Assembly: GCF_013363975.1 (NCBI RefSeq)
Contig: NZ_JABWGN010000009.1
Coordinates: 372,001 to 436,000, forward strand
Direction of reading: 5' to 3'
Length of the DNA: 64,000 nucleotides
Source: Nonomuraea montanisoli
Lineage (GTDB): Bacteria; Actinomycetota; Actinomycetes; Streptosporangiales; Streptosporangiaceae
Shown: one piece after another, positions 51,332-59,676 of the stretch
Layout of the letters: every line of letters starts with the position of its first letter
How positions within the stretch are numbered: the first letter of the stretch is position 1
The notes under the pieces: model-generated
Databases searched by the model: none
Seen by the model: the letters and a program-made list of their open reading frames with translations, nothing else
Told to the model about the DNA's origin: nothing
Made by a program: the position numbers and the translations under genes

Positions 51332-53473
51332 TCAGACCGCCTTCCTGTGGTCACGGACGACCGAACCGAGGTCGGCCAGGGAGTCGAGCGGAACGAGCCG
51401 AGCCCGCAACCGGGCCGCCAGCCGGACCGCCAGGCCGAGCCGTACCGGGCCGCTCTCACAGTCCACGACCACCACCGCCGTCCCCTCCAGCAGCGCGGCC
51501 GCCCGATCCACGTCGCCTCCCGACGTGGCCCGCCCATCCGTCACCAGCACCAGCAGCGGACGCCGCGCCGGGTCCCGCAGCCGCTCCACGCGCAGCACCC
51601 GCGCGGCCCGCACCAGCCCGGCCGCCAGCGGCGTGCGCCCGCCGGTCGGCAGCGAACGCAACCGCGCCGCACCCGCCTCGACCGACGAGGTAGGAGGCAG
51701 CGCGACCTCCGCGCCCACGCCGCGGAAGGTGACCATGCCGACCTTGTCGCGCCGCTGGTAGGCGTCGAGCAGCAGGCTGAGCACCGCCGTCTTGACCGCG
51801 GTCATCCGCTTGCGCGCCGCCATCGAGCCGCTCGCGTCCACCACGAACAGCACGAGGTTGCCCTCTCTGCCCTCGCGCACCACCTCGCGCAGGTCGTCCT
51901 CGCGCAGCACCAGGCCGGGACCGGTACGCCCGCGCCGCACCTGGTGCGGCGCGGCGGCCAGCACGGTCGCCGTGACGTGGAGGTCGCGCACGCGTCCCGT
52001 GGGGCGGCGCGAGCCGGTGGCCCGGCCGTGCGGGGTACGCGAACGGGACCGCCGCCCCGCCGCGCCCTCGCCCGTCCCGGGCACCTCCATCAAGGGCACC
52101 CGGTACGGCGCCGCGACCCCGGCCACCACCCGCCCGGCCGCCTCCCGCGCCTCGCCGTCCTCTCGTGCCTCGCCGTCCTCCTGCGCCTCGGCGTCCGATC
52201 GCGGTGCGGGACCTTCGCCGGCCGGTCGCGCCCCTGCGTCCTCGGTGACCGGCGCCGAGTCACCGGGTGGGCGGCCGGTGTCCGCCGCGTGATCGCCCGG
52301 TCCCGGGCCCTCCGTCCCTCGTCCGGCGCGCCGGGAGCCGTCCGCCGGCTCCTCCGGGGCCGACGGAGAGCCGTCCCCCGCCGATGCCGGCGAGCCCCCC
52401 GGACCTCCGGGTCCGGAGGCCTCGGGACCTCCGCCGCCGGGGTCATCCGGATCCTCGTCCTCCGACGTCCGCGCCAGCAGGTCGTCGAGCAGGTCCTCGT
52501 CCAGTCCCGGCGCGTCGAACGGATCGCGCCGCCGCCGGTGCGGCAGCGACAGCCGGGCCGCGGCGCGCACGTCCTCGGTGGTCACCACGTCCCTGCCCTG
52601 CCAGGCGGCATGGGCGATGGCCGTGTTCGCCGTGACCAGGTCGGCCCGCAGGCCGTCCACCTCGAACGCCGCGCACACCGTCGCGATCTGCCGCAGCCGC
52701 GCGTCGGGCAGCCGCACGTCCGGCACCAGGGCCCTGGCCCGGGCGATCCGGCGGGCCAGCGCCGCCTCCTCGGCCGCCCACCGCACCGCGAACGCCTCGG
52801 CCTCCGCGTCGAAGGCCAGCCGTCTGCGCACCACCTCGGCCCGCTCCGCCGGATCCCTGGACGCCTTGACCTCGACCGTCAGCCCGAACCGGTCCAGCAA
52901 CTGCGGCCGCAGCTCGCCCTCTTCCGGGTTCATGGTCCCGACCAGCAGGAACCGGGCGGCATGGCGTACCGACACCGACTCCCGTTCCACGTAGCAGGTG
53001 CCGAGCGCCGCAGCGTCGAGCAGCAGGTCGACGAGATGGTCGTGCAGCAGGTTCACCTCGTCCACGTAGAGGACGCCGCGATGGGCGGCGGCCAGCAGGC
53101 CCGGCTCGAACGCCTTCACTCCCTCCGTCAGCGCCCGCTCCACGTCGAGCGAGCCGACCAGCCGGTCCTCCGAGGCTCCGACCGGCAGCTCCACCAGCGC
53201 GGCCGGGCGCTGCGTCCCCTGGGCCCCGGGCTCGTGCGGCCCGTCCGGGCACCCGGCGTCGGGCGCCGCCGGATCGCAGGAGAACCGGCATCCGGGCACC
53301 ACGGCGACCGCGGGCAGCTGGGCGGCCAGCGCGCGCACGATGGTCGACTTGGCGGTGCCCTTCTCACCGCGGACGAGCACGCCGCCCACCCGCGGGGAGA
53401 CCGCGTTGAGCACCAGCGCCAGCTTCAGGTCATCGAGCCCGACGACCGCGCTGAACGGATACGTGACGATCAA
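51332..53473 (-). CDS. Putative cobaltochelatase ATPase/integrin-like subunit (ChlI-ChlD fusion)
   Basis: 713 residues from TTG 53473, seven bases after GGAAGG and overlapping the previous stop as TTGA. The AAA+ part (1-320) has Walker A GEKGTAKST and RGVLYVDEVNLL. An acidic, Pro/Gly-rich linker follows (about 340-480). The C-terminal von Willebrand-like domain has the MIDAS DASGS. This is the Mg-chelatase I-D type that serves CobN in actinomycetes in place of CobS and CobT. Confidence 0.9.
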   Translation of the reverse strand: MIVTYPFSAVVGLDDLKLALVLNAVSPRVGGVLVRGEKGTAKSTIVRALAAQLPAVAVVPGCRFSCDPAAPDAGCPDGPHEPGAQGTQRPAALVELPVGASEDRLVGSLDVERALTEGVKAFEPGLLAAAHRGVLYVDEVNLLHDHLVDLLLDAAALGTCYVERESVSVRHAARFLLVGTMNPEEGELRPQLLDRFGLTVEVKASRDPAERAEVVRRRLAFDAEAEAFAVRWAAEEAALARRIARARALVPDVRLPDARLRQIATVCAAFEVDGLRADLVTANTAIAHAAWQGRDVVTTEDVRAAARLSLPHRRRRDPFDAPGLDEDLLDDLLARTSEDEDPDDPGGGGPEASGPGGPGGSPASAGDGSPSAPEEPADGSRRAGRGTEGPGPGDHAADTGRPPGDSAPVTEDAGARPAGEGPAPRSDAEAQEDGEAREDGEAREAAGRVVAGVAAPYRVPLMEVPGTGEGAAGRRSRSRTPHGRATGSRRPTGRVRDLHVTATVLAAAPHQVRRGRTGPGLVLREDDLREVVREGREGNLVLFVVDASGSMAARKRMTAVKTAVLSLLLDAYQRRDKVGMVTFRGVGAEVALPPTSSVEAGAARLRSLPTGGRTPLAAGLVRAARVLRVERLRDPARRPLLVLVTDGRATSGGDVDRAAALLEGTAVVVVDCESGPVRLGLAVRLAARLRARLVPLDSLADLGSVVRDHRKAV

Positions 53474-54051
53474 GACAGGACCTTCCTGTTGACAGGGGCG
53501 ACCCTGTTGACATGGGTGACCCGCCACCCGCCCCGCACGGCGGACAGCTCGGTGACGGACAACGGCGCGAGATCGAACCGGGCGGCACGCAGCGGATCCA
53601 GCCCCAGCGCATGGCCGAGCGCCGCCCGGATGGTCCCCGCGTCGCAGACGACGACGCCGGGCTCCGCGCGCACCGACTCGAGCCAGCCGGCGACCCGCTC
53701 GGCGTGCGCGGCCAGGCTCTCACCGCCATGGGGGGCGGCGTGCGGGTCGGCCAGCCAGCGCGCCAGCGCGTCCGGCTCCTCCCGCGCGACCCGCTCGTAC
53801 GGCAAGCCGCGCCACCGGCCGTGATCCGCCTCCGCGAGTGCCGGGACCACCCGCGCCTCCCCGCCGATGGCGGCGGCGGTCCGGCGCGCGGCGGCGCCGG
53901 GAGCCGACCACGCCACCGGCCCGGCCACCACCGGGGCCAGGGCGGCGGCCCTGGTCAGGCTCGCCGCATCGGCATCCTCCTCGGCCAGGGGAAAGCGGGC
54001 GGCCCGCATCCCAGGCGTACTGGCGTGCCGGACGAACAGCACCCCGCCCAC
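53470..54051 (-). CDS. Histidine-phosphatase-family protein (CobC-like)
   Basis: 193 residues. The phosphoacceptor RHAS motif is at the N-terminus (VLFVRHAST), and HGGESL supplies the acid. The second catalytic histidine, expected in a V-x-H-G-G-x-I-R strand, is replaced by Asp: VVVCDAGTIRAAL. By context it may be the alpha-ribazole phosphatase of B12 synthesis, but activity is uncertain. It lies between the chelatase subunit and cbtA. Confidence 0.75.
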   Translation of the reverse strand: MGGVLFVRHASTPGMRAARFPLAEEDADAASLTRAAALAPVVAGPVAWSAPGAAARRTAAAIGGEARVVPALAEADHGRWRGLPYERVAREEPDALARWLADPHAAPHGGESLAAHAERVAGWLESVRAEPGVVVCDAGTIRAALGHALGLDPLRAARFDLAPLSVTELSAVRGGWRVTHVNRVAPVNRKVLS

Positions 54052-54067
54052 CTCAGCTCGGCTCGGG

Positions 54068-54811
54068 TCAGCTCGGCGCGGCGGCGGTCGCCGGAACGGC
54101 CGCCGCCTGACGCGCCGCCCGGTCGCTCACCCAGCCGAACAGCACGCCGAAGGCCGTCCAGAAGACGAGCTGCGTGCCCAGCGACGCGAGCCTGAACTGC
54201 CACAACAGCGTGGCGGGGAAGCCGGCGGGCACCTCGTCGACGGTCGGCAGCAGCGCCCAAGCCGCGATCACCGGAACCAGGAACGCCGCCACCGCCGCGA
54301 CCCACCGCGCCCAAGGCCCGGCCGTCACCCGGCGCGCGGTCGCCACCGCGATCGCCGTCGCGGCCAGCCCGACGAGGATCATCACCACGTAGAGCACGGT
54401 GCGGCTGTTGATCGTGTCGGGATCCCCGACGGCCGGCGGGTTGGCCGGATACTTCACGAACGGCACCAGGATCACCGCCGCGAACGCCGTCCCGGCGGCG
54501 GCGAGGGCCAGCCCGCCCGGCGATCGAGGGCCGACCCGGCCGCGCAGGCCCGCGTACACGAGGGCGAAGACTCCTCCCGCCGCCACCCCGTACAGGCCGG
54601 TGGCCAGGAAGAGCCCGGCCTTCTGCCCGGGCCGGCCGACCAGTTCCTCCTCGCCGTGATCATGACCAGGCGCCTCTTGTGCGGCATGGGCCTCTTCCAG
54701 CGCGATCGCGCTGTCCACCCGCGGCTCCCCGAAGGCGAAGGCGAAGCCGCCCGCGATCAATCCGGCCAGCAGGCCCACAAGCAGGCCCCTGACCAGCAGG
54801 GTGCGTACCAC
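54068..54811 (-). CDS. cbtA: Cobalt transporter subunit CbtA
   Basis: 247 residues from GTG 54811. About six helices. The first is VRGLLVGLLAGLIAGGFAFAFGEPRVD, a CbtA signature, followed by a His/Glu segment EAPGHDHGEEEL that may bind metal. Later family parts include FVKYPANPPAVGDPDTIN. Predicted from comparative genomics as a B12-regulated cobalt uptake system with CbtB. Confidence 0.9.
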   Translation of the reverse strand: MVRTLLVRGLLVGLLAGLIAGGFAFAFGEPRVDSAIALEEAHAAQEAPGHDHGEEELVGRPGQKAGLFLATGLYGVAAGGVFALVYAGLRGRVGPRSPGGLALAAAGTAFAAVILVPFVKYPANPPAVGDPDTINSRTVLYVVMILVGLAATAIAVATARRVTAGPWARWVAAVAAFLVPVIAAWALLPTVDEVPAGFPATLLWQFRLASLGTQLVFWTAFGVLFGWVSDRAARQAAAVPATAAAPS

Positions 54812-54819
54812 GCCGCCGC

Positions 54820-55008
54820 CTAGTGGCAGGGCACGCCGAGCAGGTGGCGCCCGTCGTGCATGAGTTCGTGCAGGTAGGCACCGGTCTGGGAGATGGCCCC
54901 ATTGTCCATCAGCACCAGGTAGGCGATCAGCAGCAGCACCGGCACGGCCGGCAGCCACAACCGCAGACGGGGGAACGGGATTGCCGAAGGAGTGGACAGA
55001 CCACTCAT
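54820..55008 (-). CDS. cbtB: Cobalt transporter subunit CbtB
   Basis: 62 residues from ATG 55008, with GAGGAGG upstream. One membrane helix (LPAVPVLLLIAYLVLM) and a C-terminal His-rich metal motif (LHELMHDGRHLLGVPCH). The CbtB end and the start of cbtA are eight bases apart. First gene after the minus-strand riboswitch. Confidence 0.92.
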   Translation of the reverse strand: MSGLSTPSAIPFPRLRLWLPAVPVLLLIAYLVLMDNGAISQTGAYLHELMHDGRHLLGVPCH

Positions 55009-55049
55009 ACAAGCCTCCTCAGGGATGACGCGTCCCAACCAACGAGGTC

Positions 55050-55165
55050 ACGCAAGCCCAAGCGACCTGGCTCCCGGGATCCACGTCCCGGATACAGTGG
55101 CGCGTCCGCACCGGCATCTCACCGGATTTCCCTTGGACAACCGTGAAATCTACCGGAATGTATCT
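55050..55165 (-). ncRNA. Cobalamin riboswitch (short form) upstream of cbtB
   Basis: Read on the minus strand: GGGAAATCCGGTGAGATGCCGG, then GCGCCACTGT, and the B12 box GGGAGCCAGGTCGC (55062-55075). Only about 20 bases separate ACTGT from the box, so the long peripheral arm of the cobN element is missing, as in class II-like elements. A small GGGA/TCCC hairpin lies just ahead of the GAGGAGG site of cbtB. Confidence 0.88.
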
Positions 55166-55230
55166 TCCCCTCCGGTTCCCGTCAATGACCTCCGGCTGCT
55201 CCCACCGGAGAATCAGCGGCCGTAAGAGGA

Positions 55231-56496
55231 TCAGAGAAGGAACCGGAACAGCGGGCTCCCGCTCTCGATGCGCTCGATCCGCGGCGGCGCCTGGTCCATG
55301 CGGGCCAGCAGGCCGGGCAGGTCGGCGGGGCTGGCCAGCTCGATGCCGACCAGCGCGGGGCCGGTCTCGCGGTTGCTGCGCTTGATGTACTCGAACAGGG
55401 TGATGTCGTCGTTGGGGCCGAGGACCTCGTCGAGGAAGCGACGCAGCGCGCCGGGCTCCTGGGGGAACTCCACGAGGAAGTAGTGCTTGCGCTCCTCGTG
55501 GACGAGGGAGCGTTCGACGACCTCGGCGTACCGGCTGACGTCGTTGTTGCCCCCGGACAGCACGCACACCACGCTCGCACCGGCCGGGATGCCGGCCGCC
55601 TCGGGACAGCCGAGGAAGGCCGTCGCCAGCGCCCCGGCCGGTTCGGCGATGATCCCGTCGGACTGGTAGAGCGCCAGCATCTCGCTGCACACCCGGCCTT
55701 CGGGCACGGCGACCATCTCCACCTCCGCGGCGGCCACGATCGGCACGGTCACGTCGCCGGCTCTGCGCACGGCGGCGCCGTCGACGAAGGTGTCGATCTC
55801 CGGCAAGGTGACCGGGCGGCCGGCGAGCAGGGCCGCCGCCATGCACGCGGCCCCGGCCGGCTCCACGCCGATGACCCGGGTCCGCGGGTGGTGCTTGCCC
55901 AGCCACGCCAGCGTGCCGGCCAGCAGACCGCCCCCGCCGACGGGGACGACCACCACGTCCGGGGCATGGCCGAGCTGGGTCACGGCCTCGTGGATGACCG
56001 TGCCCTGCCCGGCGATGGTCCGTGGGTCGTCGAAGGCCGGGACCAAGGTCGCGCCCGTGCGGGCCACGTCCGCGGCCGCGGCGGCGGACGCCTCGTCATA
56101 GGTGTCGCCGCCCAGCACGATCTCGATCGCCGAGCCGCCCAGCGCCGCGATCCGGTCCCGCTTCTGCCGGGGTGTGGTGCGCGGCAGGAAGACGCGGCCG
56201 TGGACGCCCAGCGACGCACAGGCGTAGGCGACGCCCTGGGCGTGGTTGCCCGCGCTGGCGGCCACCACGCCCGCCGCGCGTGCGGCGTCGTCGAGCTGCG
56301 CGATCAGGTTGTAGGCGCCGCGGACCTTGTAGGAGCGCACGGTCTGCATGTCCTCGCGCTTGAGCCATACGTGCGCGCCTCGCAGGTCGGACAGCCGTGG
56401 ATTGCGCTCCAACGGCGTCGTCGTCACCACGCCGGTCAGACGCTGCGCCGCCGCCTCCACGGCCGCCGCGTCGACCAGCGAAGCCTCTACCGTCAT
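55231..56496 (-). CDS. ilvA: Threonine ammonia-lyase (threonine dehydratase), IlvA
   Basis: 421 residues. The PLP lysine is K57 (VRSYKVRG). The cofactor loops SAGNHAQG and GGGGLLAG are present, and SGGNND lies near residue 310. The C-terminal 80 residues are an ACT-like regulatory domain (FLVEFPQEPGALRRFLDEVL). It converts threonine to 2-oxobutanoate; an L-serine or catabolic role is possible given the short ACT part. Its leader contains a long stem. Confidence 0.92.
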   Translation of the reverse strand: MTVEASLVDAAAVEAAAQRLTGVVTTTPLERNPRLSDLRGAHVWLKREDMQTVRSYKVRGAYNLIAQLDDAARAAGVVAASAGNHAQGVAYACASLGVHGRVFLPRTTPRQKRDRIAALGGSAIEIVLGGDTYDEASAAAAADVARTGATLVPAFDDPRTIAGQGTVIHEAVTQLGHAPDVVVVPVGGGGLLAGTLAWLGKHHPRTRVIGVEPAGAACMAAALLAGRPVTLPEIDTFVDGAAVRRAGDVTVPIVAAAEVEMVAVPEGRVCSEMLALYQSDGIIAEPAGALATAFLGCPEAAGIPAGASVVCVLSGGNNDVSRYAEVVERSLVHEERKHYFLVEFPQEPGALRRFLDEVLGPNDDITLFEYIKRSNRETGPALVGIELASPADLPGLLARMDQAPPRIERIESGSPLFRFLL

Positions 56497-56521
56497 GTTT
56501 GCTGTTCTCCCAGTTCAGAAC

Positions 56522-56571
56522 CCGCGTTCCGTGGTCCCGGCGTTCACCGGACCGCACCCGAAGGAACGCGG
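56522..56571 (-). promoter_or_regulatory. Structured leader of ilvA: 9-bp outer stem with an inner stem
   Basis: CCGCGTTCC and GGAACGCGG pair perfectly across 32 bases, and inside GGTCC/GGACC arms pair again. It is 25 bases upstream of the ATG. It does not contain a T-box consensus. It could be an attenuator or a stability element. Confidence 0.5.
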
Positions 56572-56730
56572 ACAGTCACAGGCCGGACGTCATCAGCAGC
56601 CCTGACCAACCCTAGTAGTCCTCTCCGCCTGCTCGGATTGCCCCACCGGCGCCCACGCCCGACTGCGCGGCGGTGGGTGATCCGTTAGAGTCGCCGGAGC
56701 GTCGGCTGGGAATCATGGGGTTGAGGAGAC

Positions 56731-58665
56731 ATCGCCGCGAACGATCTGTCGCCTGCAGGGGCGGCGCTGTTCACCCCGGAGACCTGGGTCAGCGCGGGGA
56801 AAGGCGTCCGGGAGGCCGCTGACGACCTGGCCCGGGGCGCGGATGCGTTCTGCCGGGCGATGAATGAGCGGCCGTTCGGTCAGGATGATCTGGGCCGGGC
56901 GCTGTTGGAGGGCCATCCCGAGGCCGGCCTGCCCGGGTTCGCCCGGCTGCGTGACGACCTGCTGGCGGATCTGGTCGTGGCGGTGAACCTGTTACGCCGG
57001 ATGGCGGCCGGATTGGTCGTCGCCGGGGACACGTACGCCGAAGCCGGGGCGGCGAGCGCCGGGATCCCGTACGTGGGATCGCGCCCGACATGGCTGACGG
57101 ATCCGGAGGAGTACAAGCCGGAGCCGGGTCCGAGCGGCCTGCCGACGACCACGCCGCCACCTGACTTCGTGAGCCAGGCGATCTGGTTCCTCGAGACGGT
57201 GGGATGCGGCTCCGCGTGGCCGGATGCCGATCTCGACGGTGTGAGGCGGCTGCGCGAGGCCGCGACGGCGCTGGGACGCGTGGTCGGCGACGTCCGGGAG
57301 CAGGTCGCCGGACAGACCGGGCGGGTGACCGGGGCCGGGTTCGGGCCGGCCACGGTCGCGTTCGGACAGGCCGCGCGGACGGTGCACGGCGACAAGGGGC
57401 ATCTGGCGGACCTACGGCGGCGGTGCGGGCATCTCGCCCACTGCGGCCAGGTCGCCCATGACGCGATCGTCAAGGCCAGGTGGCGATTCGTGGCGTCCGC
57501 CGGGTTCGTGCTGACCCTGATGCTCCTCGCCAAGCTGCTGGCCCCCCGGCTCGGCCCGCTCCTCGACGTCGTGGTGAGAAGGCTTCTCCGGGTGGAGGGC
57601 CTGGCCCTGCGGATCATCCTGCTGATCATCCGGCAGGCCGCGCTGGGGGCGATGTTCTCCGGCGGACTGAGCGCGATCGATCAGTTGTTCGCCACAGGTG
57701 ACATCGATGCGGCGCGGCTGGTCCGGGATCTGGGTCACGGAGCGCTCGCCGGCGGTCTGATGGCCGGTGCGCACGCCGCGCTGCCCGTGCTTCTCCGCCG
57801 CGGCGGACCCGCGCTCACCGGCCTGGCCGAGGCCATGGAGTCGGCCACCTGGGAGCGGGCGTTCTCCCGGATCCTGGTCGGCGGGGCGGTGAGCACGACC
57901 GTGCTGGCGACCGCGGGATGGGCCGGCGGCGCCGGCTGGAACGTGAAGCACGCCGCCGAGCTGGGGTTCGGCATGGCCGTCCTCAGCACCGGCGCGGCAC
58001 TCGCCTCCCGAACCTGGCCCGTCCCCCGCTATGCGAGCCTGACGGGCAGAGCCTGGAAGCAGAGTCCGGCCAAGCGGTGGCATGACGTCAAGTGGGCCGC
58101 GGGGATTCTCCTGATCACCGCTCCCGCGGTCTCCGCCTTCGCGCTCGCCAAGTTCGTCGAGGACGGAAGGAATCCCTTCTTCCTGCAGAAACGGGTGGGC
58201 CAGTTCGGCCGCCCGTTCGACATGGCCAAGGGCCGTTCGATGAGGACGACCGCCGGCAAGGACAGCAGCTCCGGCGGATCGGACTCGCGGCGTACGGCGG
58301 TCGGCAGGCTTTGGGCGAAGACCAGCCTCGATGAGTTCGTCCAACTGGCCTACAACGTCCTCTACAAGGGGGAGATGTCGGTCATCAACGACCGACCGCT
58401 CCTGGCTGCCACCAGGCAGGAGACCAGGCAAGCCCTCGGCCCCCTCCTGGGTCCGCGCTGGGACGAAGCGGATCTGGCGGGAAAACCCGGGCTGTTCGGC
58501 CCGTTCCCCAACAAGATCGTCGAGCTCGGTCTCCAGCCGAAGACCGTCGCGTTCGACGTTCAGCGTGGCTTCACGGGCATCTGGCATGACAGAACCGCGA
58601 GCCTGCGTTCGGACCGCAATGTCCTCTGGGAGTTCATTTCCACGTACGTGAAGCGCATTTCCTAG
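56731..58665 (+). CDS. WXG100-like N-terminus, membrane helices and C-terminal phosphoglycosyl-transferase-like domain
   Basis: 644 residues if read from ATC 56731; the first in-frame ATG is 56860 (601 residues), but helix-coding sequence runs 43 codons further up to a stop at 56722. Positions below count from 56860. The N-terminus (ETWVSAGKGVREAADDL...RPFGQDDLGRALL) looks like a WXG100-type type VII secretion helical hairpin. Hydrophobic stretches at about 207-230 and 248-272 (LALRIILLIIRQAALGAMFSGG) follow. Residues about 405-600 match bacterial sugar transferases: re-entrant helix, NPFFLQKRVGQFGRPFDMAK, catalytic D491-E492 in TSLDEFVQL, and NDRP for the usual GPRP. Possibly a secreted effector or a membrane glycosyl-phosphate transferase. 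Confidence 0.7.
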   Translation: MAANDLSPAGAALFTPETWVSAGKGVREAADDLARGADAFCRAMNERPFGQDDLGRALLEGHPEAGLPGFARLRDDLLADLVVAVNLLRRMAAGLVVAGDTYAEAGAASAGIPYVGSRPTWLTDPEEYKPEPGPSGLPTTTPPPDFVSQAIWFLETVGCGSAWPDADLDGVRRLREAATALGRVVGDVREQVAGQTGRVTGAGFGPATVAFGQAARTVHGDKGHLADLRRRCGHLAHCGQVAHDAIVKARWRFVASAGFVLTLMLLAKLLAPRLGPLLDVVVRRLLRVEGLALRIILLIIRQAALGAMFSGGLSAIDQLFATGDIDAARLVRDLGHGALAGGLMAGAHAALPVLLRRGGPALTGLAEAMESATWERAFSRILVGGAVSTTVLATAGWAGGAGWNVKHAAELGFGMAVLSTGAALASRTWPVPRYASLTGRAWKQSPAKRWHDVKWAAGILLITAPAVSAFALAKFVEDGRNPFFLQKRVGQFGRPFDMAKGRSMRTTAGKDSSSGGSDSRRTAVGRLWAKTSLDEFVQLAYNVLYKGEMSVINDRPLLAATRQETRQALGPLLGPRWDEADLAGKPGLFGPFPNKIVELGLQPKTVAFDVQRGFTGIWHDRTASLRSDRNVLWEFISTYVKRIS

Positions 58666-59657
58666 CCTCGACCCGCCCCGCCCATGATGAGGGCGTCGCC
58701 GAGCTCCGAACGCAGATACAGGACCGAGCGGCCGTGGCGTGCGCTGGTGAGCAGGCCGACGTCGCGCAGAGCCCGCAGGTGCTGGTTGACGGCCGAGGCG
58801 GTGACGCCGAGGCGGCCGGCGAGCTCCGTCGACGACGCCGGCGTCTCCAGCGCCGTGAGCAGGCCCGCGCGCGTCGCGCCGAGCAGCTCGGTGAGCGCCG
58901 CGGGGGAACGGCGGGGCTCCGCCTGCCAGAGCGTTCCGGCGCCGCGTGTGCCGTACATGATCAGAGGTGGCTCGTCCGGTGAGATCGGGGCGGTCACGCC
59001 CCTGCCGAAGAGCGTCGGCACCAGCGTGAGCCCCTCCCCGCCGGTGGACCGGCGATAGCCGGCGTTGCTGACCAGGCGGACGTGTACGACGCCCCCGTCC
59101 AGGTGGAGCCGCTCGTGGAGGTCGGCGAACATCGCCGCCAGGCCGTGCGCGGAGATGACCTGTCCGCGGTGGATGATGTCGGCCTGCAGGACCGTCCGCA
59201 TCCGCGGCCACCACGGCGCGAAGCAGGTGCGCCAGTACGTCCGCAGCGCCTCCGTGATGCGCGTGCGAACGGTCGCCGGGTCGCCCCGCAACGGTGCGGG
59301 CAGCCGCCCGGGATGGAGGGCGCGCAGGTCGGCGAGCATGCGTTCCAGGGGGACGCGCGCGACGGCGGCGAGTTCGTCGTCGATGCGGGTGAGGGGAGCG
59401 TGCGGCCGGGGTGTCAGATAGTCGGGCGACCACAGCGCGTCGTTCGTGAGGGCGTGCAGCACGGGCAGGTCGAGCCCGGACCGGACGTGCTCCGTGCGCC
59501 GCAGCCAGGGCAGGTGCACGGGATAGCGGCCGGGGTCCCGGAACGTGCGCAGCGACAGGGTGAGCTCGTTGATCGGTGAGACGGCGAAACGCACGTCGGC
59601 GACGTCCATCCCGGCGAGCTCGTACGCGATGACCCCACCGCTCCGGACAGCGACCAT
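58662..59657 (-). CDS. DUF5937-like / ArsR-type transcriptional regulator (second copy)
   Basis: 331 residues from ATG 59657. It has the same design as the protein at 24971: a large N-terminal region (VADVRFAVSPINELTLSLRTF) and a C-terminal winged helix (LTALETPASSTELAGRLGVTASAVNQHLRALRDVGLL). A TAGCGT -10 lies eight bases before the ATG, suggesting a leaderless mRNA. The stop shares the palindrome CTAG with the stop of the upstream convergent gene. Confidence 0.82.
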   Translation of the reverse strand: MVAVRSGGVIAYELAGMDVADVRFAVSPINELTLSLRTFRDPGRYPVHLPWLRRTEHVRSGLDLPVLHALTNDALWSPDYLTPRPHAPLTRIDDELAAVARVPLERMLADLRALHPGRLPAPLRGDPATVRTRITEALRTYWRTCFAPWWPRMRTVLQADIIHRGQVISAHGLAAMFADLHERLHLDGGVVHVRLVSNAGYRRSTGGEGLTLVPTLFGRGVTAPISPDEPPLIMYGTRGAGTLWQAEPRRSPAALTELLGATRAGLLTALETPASSTELAGRLGVTASAVNQHLRALRDVGLLTSARHGRSVLYLRSELGDALIMGGAGRG

Positions 59658-59674
59658 GTAGCCATACGCTACAT
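59656..59674. promoter_or_regulatory. Inverted repeat over the start codon region of a divergent regulator/MFS pair; likely operator
   Basis: ATGTAGC and GCTACAT flank CATAC. The left arm includes the regulator ATG (59657). TAGCGT (minus) and TACGCT (plus, 59665-59670) are -10-like hexamers inside the repeat, so bound repressor would cover both promoters. Confidence 0.68.
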
Positions 59675-59676
59675 CA

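Noticed and set aside
56497..56600. T-box riboswitch ahead of ilvA
   Set aside because: The conserved T-box sequence (GGTGG-ACCGCG type) is absent; only a GGAACGCGG arm resembles it, and that is part of a simple inverted repeat.
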